Source: Panagrolaimus kolymaensis
Lineage: Eukaryota > Nematoda > Chromadorea > Rhabditida > Panagrolaimidae
Direction of reading: 5' to 3'
Assembly: GCA_028622995.1 (NCBI GenBank)
Contig: JAJQJQ010000038.1
Location: 620,001-684,000, forward strand
Length of the DNA: 64,000 nucleotides
Shown: positions 22,600 through 36,300 of the stretch, piece after piece
How positions within the stretch are numbered: the stretch's first letter is position 1
How the letters are laid out: every line of letters starts with the position of its first letter
Made by a program: the position numbers and the translations under genes
The notes under the pieces: model-generated
What the model was told of the DNA's origin: nothing
Databases searched by the model: none
The model's input: the letters and a program-made list of their open reading frames with translations, nothing else

Positions 22600-25500
22600 C
22601 TTTTATTATACCTATAATTTTTAAAATGTATAAACTTTTTTTTATTAAAGTTTATTTGTAAACTTTTTTTTGAAAATTTATTTATTTATTACCTCACTTA
22701 ACTTATTTATTTTAAATGCATTTTTTATCTGTTTTGCACAGATAAAAAAAACTCGAAGAAAATAATCAAATCAATTTACGTGCGTAAGAAAAAAAAGTAA
22801 GAAGATGAAAATTGTCTAAAAAAATGTATGGACATACTCGAAACTGATGCCACTTTTATTTTATTTTCATTTCATCCATAATGTTTCTCTCCAACAACGA
22901 CAACAACAAAAAAAAATTCAACGACCGAAATAAATTTATTTTCTAAGTCACAAAAAAAAGTTTGACGATGAAAAAAAAATAAGAAAACTTTCTTTCTTTT
23001 TTCTTCGAAGTTTTGCCAAAGCGGCAACGCAGAGCCTATACTCGCCGTCGCTTCTTTTATCTCCATCCTTCTTCTTCTTATTTTTTTAGAGGGTGAATCA
23101 AATTGAATTTATGATTTGGACAACGACGACGAAAAGAAAAACCTTGTTTTGAGGAGTTGTGTCGTCGTCTTAGTCAGTTGTTGCTGCTTCGGCAATTTTT
23201 TTAGAAGTCTTTTTATGCATTTTTGCAATATTTTATAAATTCTTTTTAAAGAGCCGCCTCAAAATGTTGAAGGTACTTAAAAATTTTACTATTTGGTAAT
23301 GGCGATCTGGAAATTTAGTTTGAGCTTAATTTTGATTTTTTTTTAAAATTTTACACAATATTTCTTTCGACCTTTTTTTAAAGAATCATCTTTATTTTTT
23401 TAATTCCCATTGGAACAATTTTGTTTTTTAAAAAAAGCCACGTGTAGAAAATTTGTATTTAGTAGACCTAACTAAAATGCAACTTAAAGAGAGAAGAATC
23501 TCAAGAAAGCAAATGAATGCTTTAAACAAAACAAAAAAATAAATGCTAAATGGACTGTAGCGGCGGCATCCATCGAAGCGCATTCCTTCCTTATTTTATT
23601 TTATTTTTGCTTACTCGTTACACTTTTTTTTAAAGAAAAAGAAACTGAAGAAGTTGAAAAAATGAAGGAGGATAGTAGCGAAGAAAATGTGAAATTCCTC
23701 TAAGTGTGCCGCCGGAATTGGTGAATTTGTTGTGCGAATTTTTTTTGCAATTTTTTTTTGTTGTTGAACTAAAATGCTTTTGCTTATATTTTCTACGTGG
23801 TACTTCTTCTTTTCTCCTTCAACCATCCAACCATCGACAACGATGACAAGGGATTAGACTTAACAACGCTTTCGCTTCTCACTATTTTTTTTCTTGTCTT
23901 CTTTTTTTTGTTTCCTTTAATGTTTTTCTTCTTCGTTTTTTTGACTATCCTAATTCTCCTAGAAATTGAAACTTTTCATCTGTGTTGTTTTTTTTTTGGC
24001 CCCTGGATTTACCATTTTTTGTTTGTTTGGTTTTTATCAAGACAAATGGACATTTTTTTGATGGAAGTCGTGAACTGTCACAAAAGGACAAATAGGCATT
24101 AATATTTTTTTGAAGGTCGGGTCCTCAAAAAAGAAGAAAGAGAGAAGGAAGATATTCTTAAGTGCCATCATCATTATTTTTTCACGGTAGCTTCATTTTT
24201 TAGTTTAGCCGCTGCTCATCCCAAATTCAATAACCAATATTTTTTAAATTTAATTTAAAATAAATTTTATATTTGCGATCCACCGATAATTTTATTTTCA
24301 AAAAACATTTTTGAAATTGAAATTATAATAACTTTTTTTTTGGGTATTTTTATATTACTACAATGGAATTAAATTATGCCATCTTAAAAAAAGTTGTTTT
24401 GTTTGTTCCCTTAAGCCGCCGCCACCATCCATTTCTATTATTTGAAGGCTTAGTATTCATTTTTTCATCTTCTTTCAAGTGGTACTCACTCGTTTAACTA
24501 TTATTATTACAATATTCATCCATCAACTTTTAAAATTGGTACTAAGCCCATGTTTTTTTTTTCTCTCGACTAAATCTAATTTTTTTATCACTTTTCTTTT
24601 TTCTATCTTGGTCTAATTTTAGAAATGTTGACGTTTGCTTTTTTAAATATTACCATATACCCATATTTTCATATAATACATGATTTTTTCTTTTTGTTGG
24701 GTAGTTATTTATGGATATAATTCTTGCCGTTTTTTTTTGAGTTTTCGAAAAAAGATATGCCGTATTTGACACAACAACGACGACAAAACAAACAACACGC
24801 GACAAGCAGCAAACATAGAGAGCTATATGTTCATTTTGTGACAAAAAAGTCTCAAAGCAATTGATCACTGATTGTGTCATCTTTTCTTGTTGTTTTTTTT
24901 TGCCCTCCCGGGTGTGAAAAAGCTTCTTTTTTTTCACTTGACTTTAGACCTCCCTTTTCATCTTTTTTGCCACATGGGAGTTTGTCGCGTTTCACTTTTT
25001 TTTCTTCTTCCCAAGCTTTACTTCTTCTTGTCGCCTTCTTTTTTTACAAGGAGTGATGTTACATATATGAAAACAGCAATGGATCACTTAAATGCAACTA
25101 ACTTTTTTGTGTCTCTTCCTCCTCCTCTTTTTTCTTCCTTCTGAAGCTATGTTATTTATTTTTCTTGCTTGCTTTATCTCAAAAAGCGATCCATCTTTGA
25201 CATATATTTTTACTTATACAAAATATTTTTTTAAAGGCTTGTTTATTTTTTTTAAAAATTTTAATACGGTATTATTTTAGAAAAATCCCTTTTTTTTCAT
25301 CTTTTTTTTTCTTTTTTTGTCTTGGACATTGGCATACAAGAAAAAGAAAACCCATTTTCATACATATTATATTTAAAATGGGCCACTTTCTTTGCTGTTG
25401 GAAGATCGTTTTCACTTTTTTATAAGTACCAATTTTCGAAAAAAAAAAGTTGTTAGATAAATAACAAACGAGCTTTTTTTTATATGTTTTATGCATGTTA

Positions 25501-28271
25501 TAACTTTTTTTTATTTGCAAAAATGTGTCTAATAATGCTTTTTTTAATATTATTCATGAGTAAAAAAGTTATAGCAAAAATTTTCCCCCAAAATTTTTTT
25601 AAGTTATAACAATAAATTTTAATTGGAGCAGCAATTTGTTTATTAATGGAATAGCGTAGGAGTGGTTAACTAATGTTTTTTTAAAGCACTCATATGTTTG
25701 CCATTTGCTTGATTTTTATTTATTGCTGCTCTTGCCAAAAAGGTACTCTCACTCTCGCTTCAGTGTAAATTTATGATTTTTCATTTTTTATGAATTCGTT
25801 TACTTTTCTTTCTTTTTTTTCAAAAGCAAAAAGGCATTCTTTTATTATTATTATTTTTAGCAGCATTTATTTTTGACGTAGTCTCTTTCGTTTGCAAAGC
25901 TTCCATCATGTTAGAGAATTTATTAAAAAAAGCAGCTGCTTTTTTATTTTGTAAATTGACAAAATCTGGAGATTTATTTTACCGTTTACTTTTGAAGCAA
26001 AGCTTTATGAACTTTAGCCTTCTAAAAGCGAGAGCATAGTTTTTAAGAACTTATTTTAAAGGAAATGCTTTTAAAGCATCTGAAAAAATTAGATTGTCCA
26101 CATTTAATTCTGACCTCTTTTGTCTTTCATTCTTTAAACAAATCAGGATGGTGCCATGAATAAATAAAAAAATGTTTGAAAGTGATGGCATTTTTTTCGA
26201 TCTCTAAATTTTAAAAAAATGTCTTAAAGTATGTCTAAACTAGTGAGGGTACTTTAGGAATAAAATTATTTTTAACATTGAAATTTTTTTTGACTCTTAA
26301 CGAAAATCCATGATTCGCAAAACAAAAAGCAAAGAAAATGTTTTTGATCTTTGTTTCTTTTAATTTTTGAAAAAAAAAATAAATTGCCAAAAGTTTTTAT
26401 TTCCAATTAATTTGAAAGCTTTTTTTTAAACCTTTTATTTATTTATTTCTTCCCATTTTCTTTTCAAATTTTTTTTATTATAAATAAATATTCTTGAATA
26501 AGCGAATAAACGAATGAATAGATTTTTTCAGGACCAATAGTTTTATAGTGAGGAGAAAAAAAAAAGATGAAGAAGACCAAGCTTTTTTTTTTTTGAAAAC
26601 AGCAACGTTAAAGAAGTGTTTTGATTTCATTGTCGTCGTCGTAGTCTATAGTCAGTTGCCGCCGCTGCTTCTTGAAGGTCGATGTTTTTTTTCTTCTACT
26701 CTTCGCCTCTATTTTTTTCTTTTTTATATATTTAATTTTTAAGCTTTAAAAAACGTGCAAAAAATATAACGGTTAAAACATCGAAGGACCTTTTTTCGAT
26801 TCTCTCCGCTCTCAAAAAGCAACAACTTTTTTTTCTTCTTTTTCTTCATTTAATAACAAACACGAGAAAAGAAAAAAATGACTTTGAATTTCTTTTTTTT
26901 GTGAAACATTATTTTTCTTCTTCCTTATAAGCATGTTATTATTGTTGCTTCGTTTGCATTTAGTCAAAAGCTTTTTTTTCATTTTCCAGGTGGAATGAAA
27001 ATGGAAGAGAAAAAAATATGAAAAAAAGGATGCCTAAGCACAAGGAGGAAAAAAGTGTTGGGAAAAATACAGCCTTTTTTCTTCTTTCCTCGTCAAGAAG
27101 TCAAAGCCACAAAGAAAAAAAGGATTTTGATTTTCGTTTTTGGACTTTTGGTTGGTAAAAAAAATTATGTCCAGCAAAAAGTTTTTTTGTTACAAAAAAA
27201 CAACAAAAAGAGTAAAAACAATAGAAAATAATTATTTTAAGCTGTGGTTGTTTCAAAGACTAATGCTTTGTTTTTACTACTCTATTCGTCATTATTTTCC
27301 ATTGATGGCAGTTTTACACGTGTTTTAAAATTTTACCGCTGTTTTTTTGTTTGTTTATTAGAGAAATATTTTTTAAGAAAGGAAGGGGAAAATTGAGATT
27401 CATACTATTTTTTTTGTTCTTCCTTTTTTTCATTCACCATTTTTAAATGAAACAACTTTCGATTATTCTTAATCAAACAAAATTTTCGTTTAATTTTTTT
27501 TTATCTTTGACTTATCCTTGCAACTTTTTTTTCTTCTTTTTATCAAAGGTTTAAATCACTATTTTTTCGCTGCATCTGTTAAATTTTTTATTTTATCTTA
27601 TTCTTGTAAAAAAGAAAAAAAGATAATTAAATCCTCTTAAACAAAAAACGAACGAAACATGTGGATTGATCATTTCTTGAAGCTACTACTTGACTTCTAG
27701 CTTTCCCACACGTGTGCCTTTTTTTTGCTTCGGTCGGTCTATATTCATACTTACTGTTGCCAAAGGCGTTAAGATTAATGGCTTTCAATAAAAGGAAGCA
27801 GCATCAAAAAAAGAATAAAAAAAAAAAAATATCTCAATGTGCATTCCAAATTTATTTTTATTCAAAAGAAGAAAAAATAAATAAATTGAAAAATAAGGGA
27901 AATTTTTTTTGAGCTGATTTATAGACAAAAGAGCAAAAAATGACAGAATTTGCGTGTGATGGCTTTCATCTTTTATTTTTTTCACATCGTTTCTATTTTT
28001 CTATTTCCTGAAAAATCCGTTTTTTTATATTCAAGGCAGCAATTTTAGAAAATTGAAAGAAAGAAGAAAGGCAAAATTCTTATTGTTTGAAAAATATTTA
28101 TTTATATTTATTTTTATTGTTATTCCACAAATCAACTCTGACACTTCTTTGCTTTTTTTTTATTCATCTCAATGTCAATGCCAAATCTCGTTGAATATTA
28201 TTCGAGAGGCTTTTCATGCATCTTGATAAAATTGTAAAGGTGCATGATTTTATTAAATAAAATAACAGCCA
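22600..28271. other. Gene-free spacer, RING1 to GABA-B1
   Basis: This is 5.7 kb of T-rich low-complexity sequence with no supportable gene. Open frames are F/K/L-rich composition artefacts. CACGTG E-boxes occur near 23438, 27317 and within the palindrome CACACGTGTG at 27707-27716. It may hold distal regulatory sequence or 5' UTR exons of the receptor gene. Confidence 0.5.
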
Positions 28272-31200
28272 ATGAGGTTTGCCGTTGACGGGAGGCGGCA
28301 AGCCGTATTAAATCGGCTACTATTACTCCCGTCTCGGTCACGATATAAAAATTATGTGTTTATATCGACGACGACCTTGATTTTATTATTTAACTTTATA
28401 AATTATTCATCAGCTTCCGAAATAATAGTAAACGAAAATAAAAAACATGAAGAAAGAAGTTATGAAGGCCTTAAAGAATTACACATTGGAGCTTTATTTC
28501 CCATGGAAGCTGGAGCTGGTGGATGGCCGGGTGGAGTGGCATGTCGTCCAGCGGTTGAAATGGCTTTTGATGATATTAATAATAATCCCAATGTCTTAAA
28601 TGGCTATGTTTTAAATCTTCATAGTTATAATAGTAAAGTAAGTTAGTTATATTTGAGGAAATCAAAATTTTGGACTGAATAGAAAATAGCATTGTTTTTA
28701 TTTTTTTAGTGCCAACCCGGTCTTGCCTCAAAACAAATGTTCGAATTATTATATAAACCACCCGTCAAACTTATTCTTCTATCTGGTTGTAGCCCGGTCA
28801 CCACTGTAATTGCAGAATCCGCTCCAGTATGGAATCTGATGGTGGTAAGGAAACAAAAAACTTTTCGATGAAGTTAGTCAAAAATATTTTTTAGTTATCT
28901 TATGGAGCCAGTTCCCCAGCTTTATCAAATCGTGCAAGATTTCCAACATTATTTCGAACTCATCCATCCGCAAATATGCAAAATCCATCAAGAGTAAGAA
29001 TATTTCAAAAATTTAAATGGAAAAAAATTACCATTATTCAATCAGTGGAAGAAGTATTTACTGAAACAGCAAAAGATTTGGAAGAGCAATGTCGAGAGAA
29101 AGGTATTAGAGTGGAAAGGCAAAGCTTTTATGGTGATCCAACGGATGCCGTTAAAACTCTTGTAAGGCAAGATGCTCGAATAATTGTGGGATTATTTTAC
29201 GTCACTGAAGCCCGACGCGTTCTTTGTCAAGTGAGTTTAAAACATTTTATTTTCCACGGAAATGCTTTTTAGTTAGTTAGTTTATTTTCGGGTCACAAAA
29301 ATGAAAAGAAATTTGTAAACGAAGGTGCATCCAAGCATCCAAGGAAAAATCTTTTGTTTTAAATATTTTTGCAAAATAAATAAGAAAGAAAGAATAAATT
29401 TAAAAAATGCATCATTTTTTTTGTAGGCTTACAAACATGGCCTTTATGGAAGCAAATTTGTTTGGTTTTTTATTGGATGGTATGCTGATACATGGTATCT
29501 TCCACCACCGGAAGAAGGTCTAAATTGCACAGCTCAACAAGTATGAATTATATTTAAAAATAAGCAACTTCTTTTTTTTAAATCAAAAGTTTTAGATGGC
29601 AACAGCGGCCGAATACCATTTTACAACGGAATCCATTATGCTTAGCCCTGATAAAAGACCAGGAGTATCAGGAATGTCGGGTGTGGAATTTCAAAATCGC
29701 TTGAAAAATGTTCTTAGCACTGATCCAGCTAATACCGGAGGATTCCCTGAAGCCCCACTTGCTTATGATGCGGTATGGGCTATGGCGTTGGCATTTAATT
29801 GCACTTTGGGTTCACTGCCTAAAGGCGTCGAATTAGAAGATTTTAATTATAATAATGCCATAATTTTTGAACATTTATTTGAATGTATTCGAAATACTCA
29901 ATTCAAAGGAGTTTCGGTAAGTTATTATTCCAACACAATTTTTTCTAAACTTTTAAACTTTTTAATTTAAGGGTAACGTAAAATTCTCTGATTTGGGTGA
30001 TCGCATTGCTAAAACTCAATTTGAACAACTTCAAAATGGCAAATATGTTTTACTCGGGTATTATGACATCTTTCAACAAGATTTAGATTGGTTTGGAAAA
30101 GAAAAATTTTTTACTTCACGTGGTGCACCACCTGATTCAACAATTATTAAAGAATCATTAATAACAGTTAGCATCGAATTATATATATGTGTAATAATTT
30201 TTGCTATACTTGGAATAATCTTTTCATTAGCTTTATTTATATTTAATGTTAAATTTTCTTATCGAAGGTTATTTGCTTTTTTAAAACGCGCTTAAATTTA
30301 ATACCTATTTTATGATTTTACAGTATAATTCTCCAATCTCAACCTCAATGCAATAATGTTCTCGTTGTTGGCTGTGCTCTTTGCTCAATTAGTTTAGTTT
30401 TGATGGGTTTGCCAGCGGAAGGCATAACCTTTCCACGTGATTCCTTTTCTGTTTTATGCCACGTATGTTTTTTAAAATTTATTTAATGCTTTTAAAAACC
30501 CATAAAATTTTTATTATTATTTTAGTCACGTATTTCAATTCTTATGATAGGCTTTACTTTTGCATATGGTTCTATGTTTGCAAAAGTTTGGATTGTACAT
30601 CGAATGAGTGCAAGCGAAAATCAAGAGCTTGCATTAATAACTAAAGAAGAGGTTGGTTTAAAATTCTCCAAATTTTTTGTTATGAGATCTTTAATTTCGT
30701 CTTATTTACCCCTTTATCCTTTATTCCCTATGCATCCTAGCCACTTTTTCTGTCCCCTAAAAAACTAAATTAAAAAACCCAAAAAATAGATATGTTTGCA
30801 ACCCTAATTTTTCAAAAATTTATTTCTATCATAAACATTAAATTTTTTCTTTATTTAACACATTTTTTAAAAACAGTTTTTAATTATAACAATTTTTATT
30901 TAAAACAAACCACAATTTTCTTATGTTTTTAATCTTAGAGAGTTTTATTATTATTTTATTTTATCCCTTTTTTTACAAAATTTATTTCTTCCTTGATGGA
31001 TGTTTTGTGGCTTTTTTTGACGCTGGTTATTACTGTAAAGTAAAAAGTTTGCCAGTAAATAGTAATTATTATTAAAGCTTATGTTAGTTATTGCATTAGA
31101 AAATAGAAAAAAAATAGAGTTCACTAAATTTTTATAATTTTTTGATTTCATTTATCTTAGTTTTATTTTTCACAAAACCCAAAAAAGATTTTATAATTAA

Positions 31201-33200
31201 ATTATTATTTTTTAATCACCTGTTTCCCCTAATTTTATTTTTCACTAAAGTATGCAAAAAATGCACAGGATGATGGATCACCATGGGAAAGTATACGAAT
31301 GCTAATTGCTGCAATGGTAGGTCGGCAAGCACTTGTAGCTGCAGCATTAAGAAAAATTTCTACACATGCTTATGGATCACTTATTGCAAGACGACCCTGT
31401 TTACTGAATCAGGTGTGTAAGATACAAACAAAAAAAAAGTTAACTGTAATAAAAAAACTTCCATATTGTCGTCGTCGTTGCTTCTCCTTTGTGCTAATTT
31501 TTTTTTTATAATTATCGTTTTTTATTTTTATTTTTTGTGTTTGGTAAAGTTTTTGAAGTGTTTTTTTATTGGTATTTAAAAAAATTACTAAGCTACTTCC
31601 ATTTTAATTAACGTTTATTTTTTTCTTGCGAAAATAACTTCTTTTTTCAATCAACTCTCCTTTGACTATTTTTTTAACCTTTGTCTATAAATACTTTTTT
31701 CTGCACTGTTTTTTACTTTTAATTTTTTCCAAAGTTTATGTTGTCACCGTCACTTCTCGCACCCACTGGAGTGAGTGTGTGTGTATGAACGCTATTTTTT
31801 CCACACCAAACCAAAAACAAAAATATTATTAAGCGAAAAAATAGCTATAAGTTTAAATATTTAGCCTATTCCACCTGGTAAATTTTATGCTGTAATTGCA
31901 ACTTTATTTGGTATTGATTCATTAATAATAATATTTTGGATTATTTTGGATCCTTTACAGCGTAAAGAGCAAAGGTTTCATTTACAAGTAAGCAGCTCTC
32001 AAGAGAAAAAAACTTTGAGGAATTAAAATATTTGTTTTTTAGGATGCCCCAGTTGGAACCGAAGAAGATATAAAATTATTACCTATTTTGGAATTATGTG
32101 AAAGTAATCATCAAGAAATGTGGATCGGTAAAAATACTATTTTTTATCAAAAAAAAATACTAAAATTCCATGTTTTTTAGCGTTGATTCTCGGGTATAAA
32201 TGTCTACTTCTTGTTTTTGGTTTATTTCTTGCATACGAGTCTAGAAATCTTAAACTCAGGTATATCAACGATTCAAGATTTGTTGGTATGGCTATATATA
32301 ATGTTGCTATTCTATCACTTGTTACTGGTCCCGTTGTTACTTTACTTATTCGAAATCAAGGAAATGCTAATTTTGCTTTTGTTTCTATTACCGGTAAAAA
32401 CGTTTTTGGGATTTATTTATTTTAAAAATTTCATTTTTAGTGTTATTATGTACATTTATAAGTATGGGACTTGTATTTGTACCTAAAATTCGTCAAATAC
32501 ATAAAGTTCCACAATCTAAAGATGAAGCAGCTACGGCTAATGCATATTTGAGAAGTACTATATCTAAATCAGATCAATTACGATTTGAACAATTATTGAA
32601 AGAAAATAATGAATTAAAAAAGCAAATTGATATTGTAAGCAAAACCGTTTATTATATTTTTATCTTCAAAAAATTAAAAATAATTAAATACTAATATTTT
32701 AAGCGTGAAAGTCGAATATCAGAATGCCGCAAAATTCTTCATAGACGATTGGGTAAAAAAGCCATTATTGATTCCACAACAGGCGGAGATCAACGTTCAA
32801 CCACCAGTGCTGTAGCTAGAACTGAAATAACATCAGCTTCTCTTCCATCAACAATTACAAATAATAATAATACAAGCATGTTGGCTGGAAATGAAGAAAG
32901 TAGCACCATGGAAACTTTTAATCTTCATGATCATAATTCGGATACTTTGGAAGAAGATAATACAACAACAAATCATCAAAATAATTATGATCAAACATTA
33001 TTAGATGAACCTATGACTCTGTCCACTGGCGTCACAGTTACAACTACCATTCTTCCAACAAGCAATAATGACAACACGGGTAAATTAAATCTAAATTAAT
33101 TTTTTCAAAATTTTCTAAAAAATAATATTTTATTTATTTTTTAGGTCCATTCAGTGATTTTGATAGCAGTTCGGTGACATCAAATGAAATACTTTTATAG
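28272..33200 (+). CDS. gbb-1: GABA-B receptor subunit 1 (class C GPCR)
   Basis: This is the GABA-binding subunit of the heterodimeric metabotropic GABA-B receptor, about 1007 residues in 15 exons: 28272-28637, 28710-28844, 28895-29230, 29427-29540, 29596-29916, 29972-30267, 30324-30462, 30526-30651, 31269-31412, 31865-31987, 32043-32127, 32181-32393, 32441-32634, 32704-33079 and 33145-33200. After a hydrophobic signal segment (about 27-49) comes the Venus-flytrap domain. It keeps ligand-site features: serines in [14 protein letters not shown] in FRTHPSA, Y in [10 protein letters not shown] in IGWYADTW and E in PEAPLAYDA. Seven helices follow, then a coiled coil at about 841-885 ([13 protein letters not shown]) for pairing with subunit 2, and an S/T/N-rich tail. 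Exon 9 inserts 48 residues in intracellular loop 2. Introns 5 and 13 end in AAG. Confidence 0.95.
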
Positions 33201-33344
33201 TTTATATATTTATATTATTTATGCAAATTCTAAAGTGCTTTGCTTTTTATTTTATCTTAAAAAATACTGTAAAAGGATTATTTTTTATTGCTCTGCTGGC
33301 GCCATCCAAGTTATACATATGCTTTAAATGCTTTAAATTAATTT

Positions 33345-33350
33345 AATAAA
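33345..33350 (+). terminator. Poly(A) signal of gbb-1
   Basis: AATAAA lies about 145 bases after the gbb-1 stop codon. Confidence 0.45.
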
Positions 33351-36300
33351 AAATATTGCAATAATAAATAAATTGTTTTCTTTATTTTTGTGTTTTTACT
33401 TTTTAGTTTGGTAAGAAAAATCCATTAATAAAAATTAAATGAAATGACACATTTAAAAAAACGTAAATAATTATTTAAGGAGTAGGCGTTAAAAAAATAA
33501 AAGGAGATTTAAAATGAAAATGGCATTTTTTTTGTGGCGGTAAAAACAACAACTTTTTTATTTTGCTTTTGTTTTTGCTTTTTGAGATCACAAGTTTCAG
33601 ACAAAGATTAAAGCATAATATTTTAAAAAGAAAAATATTAATTTTCGCAGAAAAAACTTTTAAACATGAAACATTTTTTTAATAGTTATAAGAAAATTAC
33701 AAAAATAATCATTTGCAAACAATCAAAGATGCGAAAAAAAATAAAGATGACCCATTTTTTGTTTGTTCAAATCAGTAGGAAAACTATTTTTTTATTTTGT
33801 ACAATATAACAAAAAATTATGACGCCACATGAAATTTTCTATTCGCCTTATACTTTTTATCTTTTTTTTATTGTTTTAATACCATTTTTCAGTCTCTGAT
33901 AAATATTCATCAAAAAAATTTTTAAAACCTGTGATTGTTTTTTAAACCTATAAAAACTTAAATCAAAATCACACAACAAAAAAATCGTAAATATCGTAGT
34001 ACAAATTTTTTTGTTTCTCCTATTTCAAAATATCTATCCATCCATCCATTTTTTTTAAATGGGTGACTATCAGCTGATTTAAAAGATTCGACACTTATTT
34101 GTATGCATGTGTCGTCAGCTGATTTTGTTGTCTTAGGGTTGTGTTGGTTGGTTAATTCACCATACGTTTCATTTCGGTTATATTTTTTCTCTCTCGTCCG
34201 TTTTAAAAGAAGACCATTGGCTCTGAGGAAAAAAAGAAGGAGAAGTTTTTTGGTCCCTTGTTTAAAATAAAATAAAATAAATTTTTTTCGGGAAAAAACG
34301 AATGACGTCCTTTTTATTTTCTTCTTCTTCCCTCACTTACTGATGGTCGGTCTCCTGACTGACTGACTACTCACTAAACTTGCAAGCAAAGCAAAAAATG
34401 CAAGGAAGAAGAATAAGGAACGGAAGTATGGACATGCAGCAGCAGCAAGTATATGAGAGGAAGATAGTCTTATGCTTTTCTTTTAATGTAAGTGTTTTTT
34501 TCTTTCTTTCTCGTTCTTTCATCTTTTCTTTTCTTTCCAAAAAGTAAGAAGCTTTGAAAAAGGAAGAGAAAGACAAAAAAAATTTTTGTCATGAGTTTTA
34601 TGCTCAAACTGAGGAGGAGGAGGCTATTTACTGTTTATTGTTTACGTTCACAAAAAATGGTTCACTTCCATATTAGCAAAAGCAAAACAAAAAAAAGAAA
34701 AAAACTAAAAGTAATTCTTAGAAAAAAAGTAACAAAAAGTCAAAGTTTTTTTGTTTTTTGTTTTTTTGCAAATAACAAAAGTTAATGCTATTGTATTATA
34801 TTAAAAAAGCAGCTTTTACTATACATATAAGAAAACAAAATACTTTAATATTATTATTATCTCTCCATTATTCTGTATTTTTAATGAATAATAGTAATAC
34901 GAACAACAACGGACGAACGGAGAATGGATTTTTGTTTTTAAATTAAAGCTACAGCTCTCACGTCACTCTAATGTAGTTTCAAATATTAATGTTATAAATG
35001 TATTTTTTTACACAAAAAAATAAGTGGCGCGAGAGTTTCCCCCCTTTTTTTTGTTATTTGGTCGGTCTCGAAACAGTCACTTAAGTAGAACGTTTTAAAG
35101 GTCCCGCAATATATAATTGGGTTCGAATTCGTTCCGGTAAATATCGGCGATAATTACTGATGTTGTTGCCCACCTTTATTTTTTTTTTTTGCAGTATTAC
35201 AAATTTTCACCCACCTTGTTGCAATAGCAATCATTATTTTCCCCTTTATTTTTTTTCGATTGTCTCATTTGATAAATAAAAATAAAACAAAAAAACCAAC
35301 CGGTAAATAAATATAAACCTGTGTTTGTCGTCGTCGTTGTCGTTGTTGAACTGAACCGTTATGCTTCCACGTCCATTTACCGCTGCTATTAAAAGGTGGA
35401 ATGAAAATAGTAAAATAAAATAAAATTCTTTTCATTTTTATCGTTTTTTTATTCAATTATTATTCTTTTTTAAACTACATATTAAAGTAAAATAAATAAA
35501 AAACAATCATAATAAATTAACACCATCCATCCATTTTTCTATGTTTCTTTCTTTGTTTGATTCCCAGGCGGGCAGTATTGATAGCCGTTGAACCAAAAAA
35601 AGGAGGCATAAACAACAACCAGCTAACCACACTGCCACCTGGTAAAATCAAACAATAAATAATTTGAACAGTAATAATTTTGATAACAACAGCTTTCTTC
35701 TAAGCAAGTACCATTGCGCAAATATAGTTTTTAACCAAAATGGCAAATATGAAATTCTATGTAAAAGTATGCCTTTTATCAAAAGCCACCACCTCCTACA
35801 TTCAATACAACGGGCGGAGCCCCTCTTTTTTTTCTGTTAATACTTTTTAAAAGCAGCAAGAGCGTAGCGGTGGCAACGCCCGTTATTGACAAAAGTTTTC
35901 TTTGGGGAAAAAAATAACTTTGGTTGTCATACCTCATGTTATTGCCTCACGTTTTTTTATGCTTATATCGGCAAAAAATAATGGAAAAAAGAAAAAAAAT
36001 AAATAAAAAATTGTTGAATCAATCAATTTAAAAAGCTTGAAATAAAAAAAAGGTTCGCAAAAAAAAATAAGCTGGATAGAGTTTAGAAACCGCGTGCCAT
36101 GTCTAAGTCATGCATTCTTCCATGCTGAAAACGAGGCAACGTGGAAAGCATGAAACGCAAGAAAAAAGAATTTTTGGGCATTCCACTTTGTTGTTGTTAC
36201 GCCCTTTAAAAAATTCCAAAACAGTTTCCTTGTGTCAAAAAATGAAACAAACGAGGAAGGAAAAAAGAAAGATAAAATGATTGTCAAAAGTAAATTGGTT

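Noticed and set aside
22872..28146. Many 60-100 codon frames on both strands.
   Set aside because: They consist of F, K, L and S runs from poly-T and poly-A, with no conserved motif and no consistent splice sites.
30952..31151. Minus-strand frame inside gbb-1 intron 8.
   Set aside because: It is asparagine- and lysine-rich, has no homology, and is explained by the AT-rich intron.
35105..35140. GGGTTCGAATTC resembling a tRNA T-loop.
   Set aside because: The flanking bases do not form a T-stem, and no D-arm, anticodon arm or acceptor stem can be paired around it.
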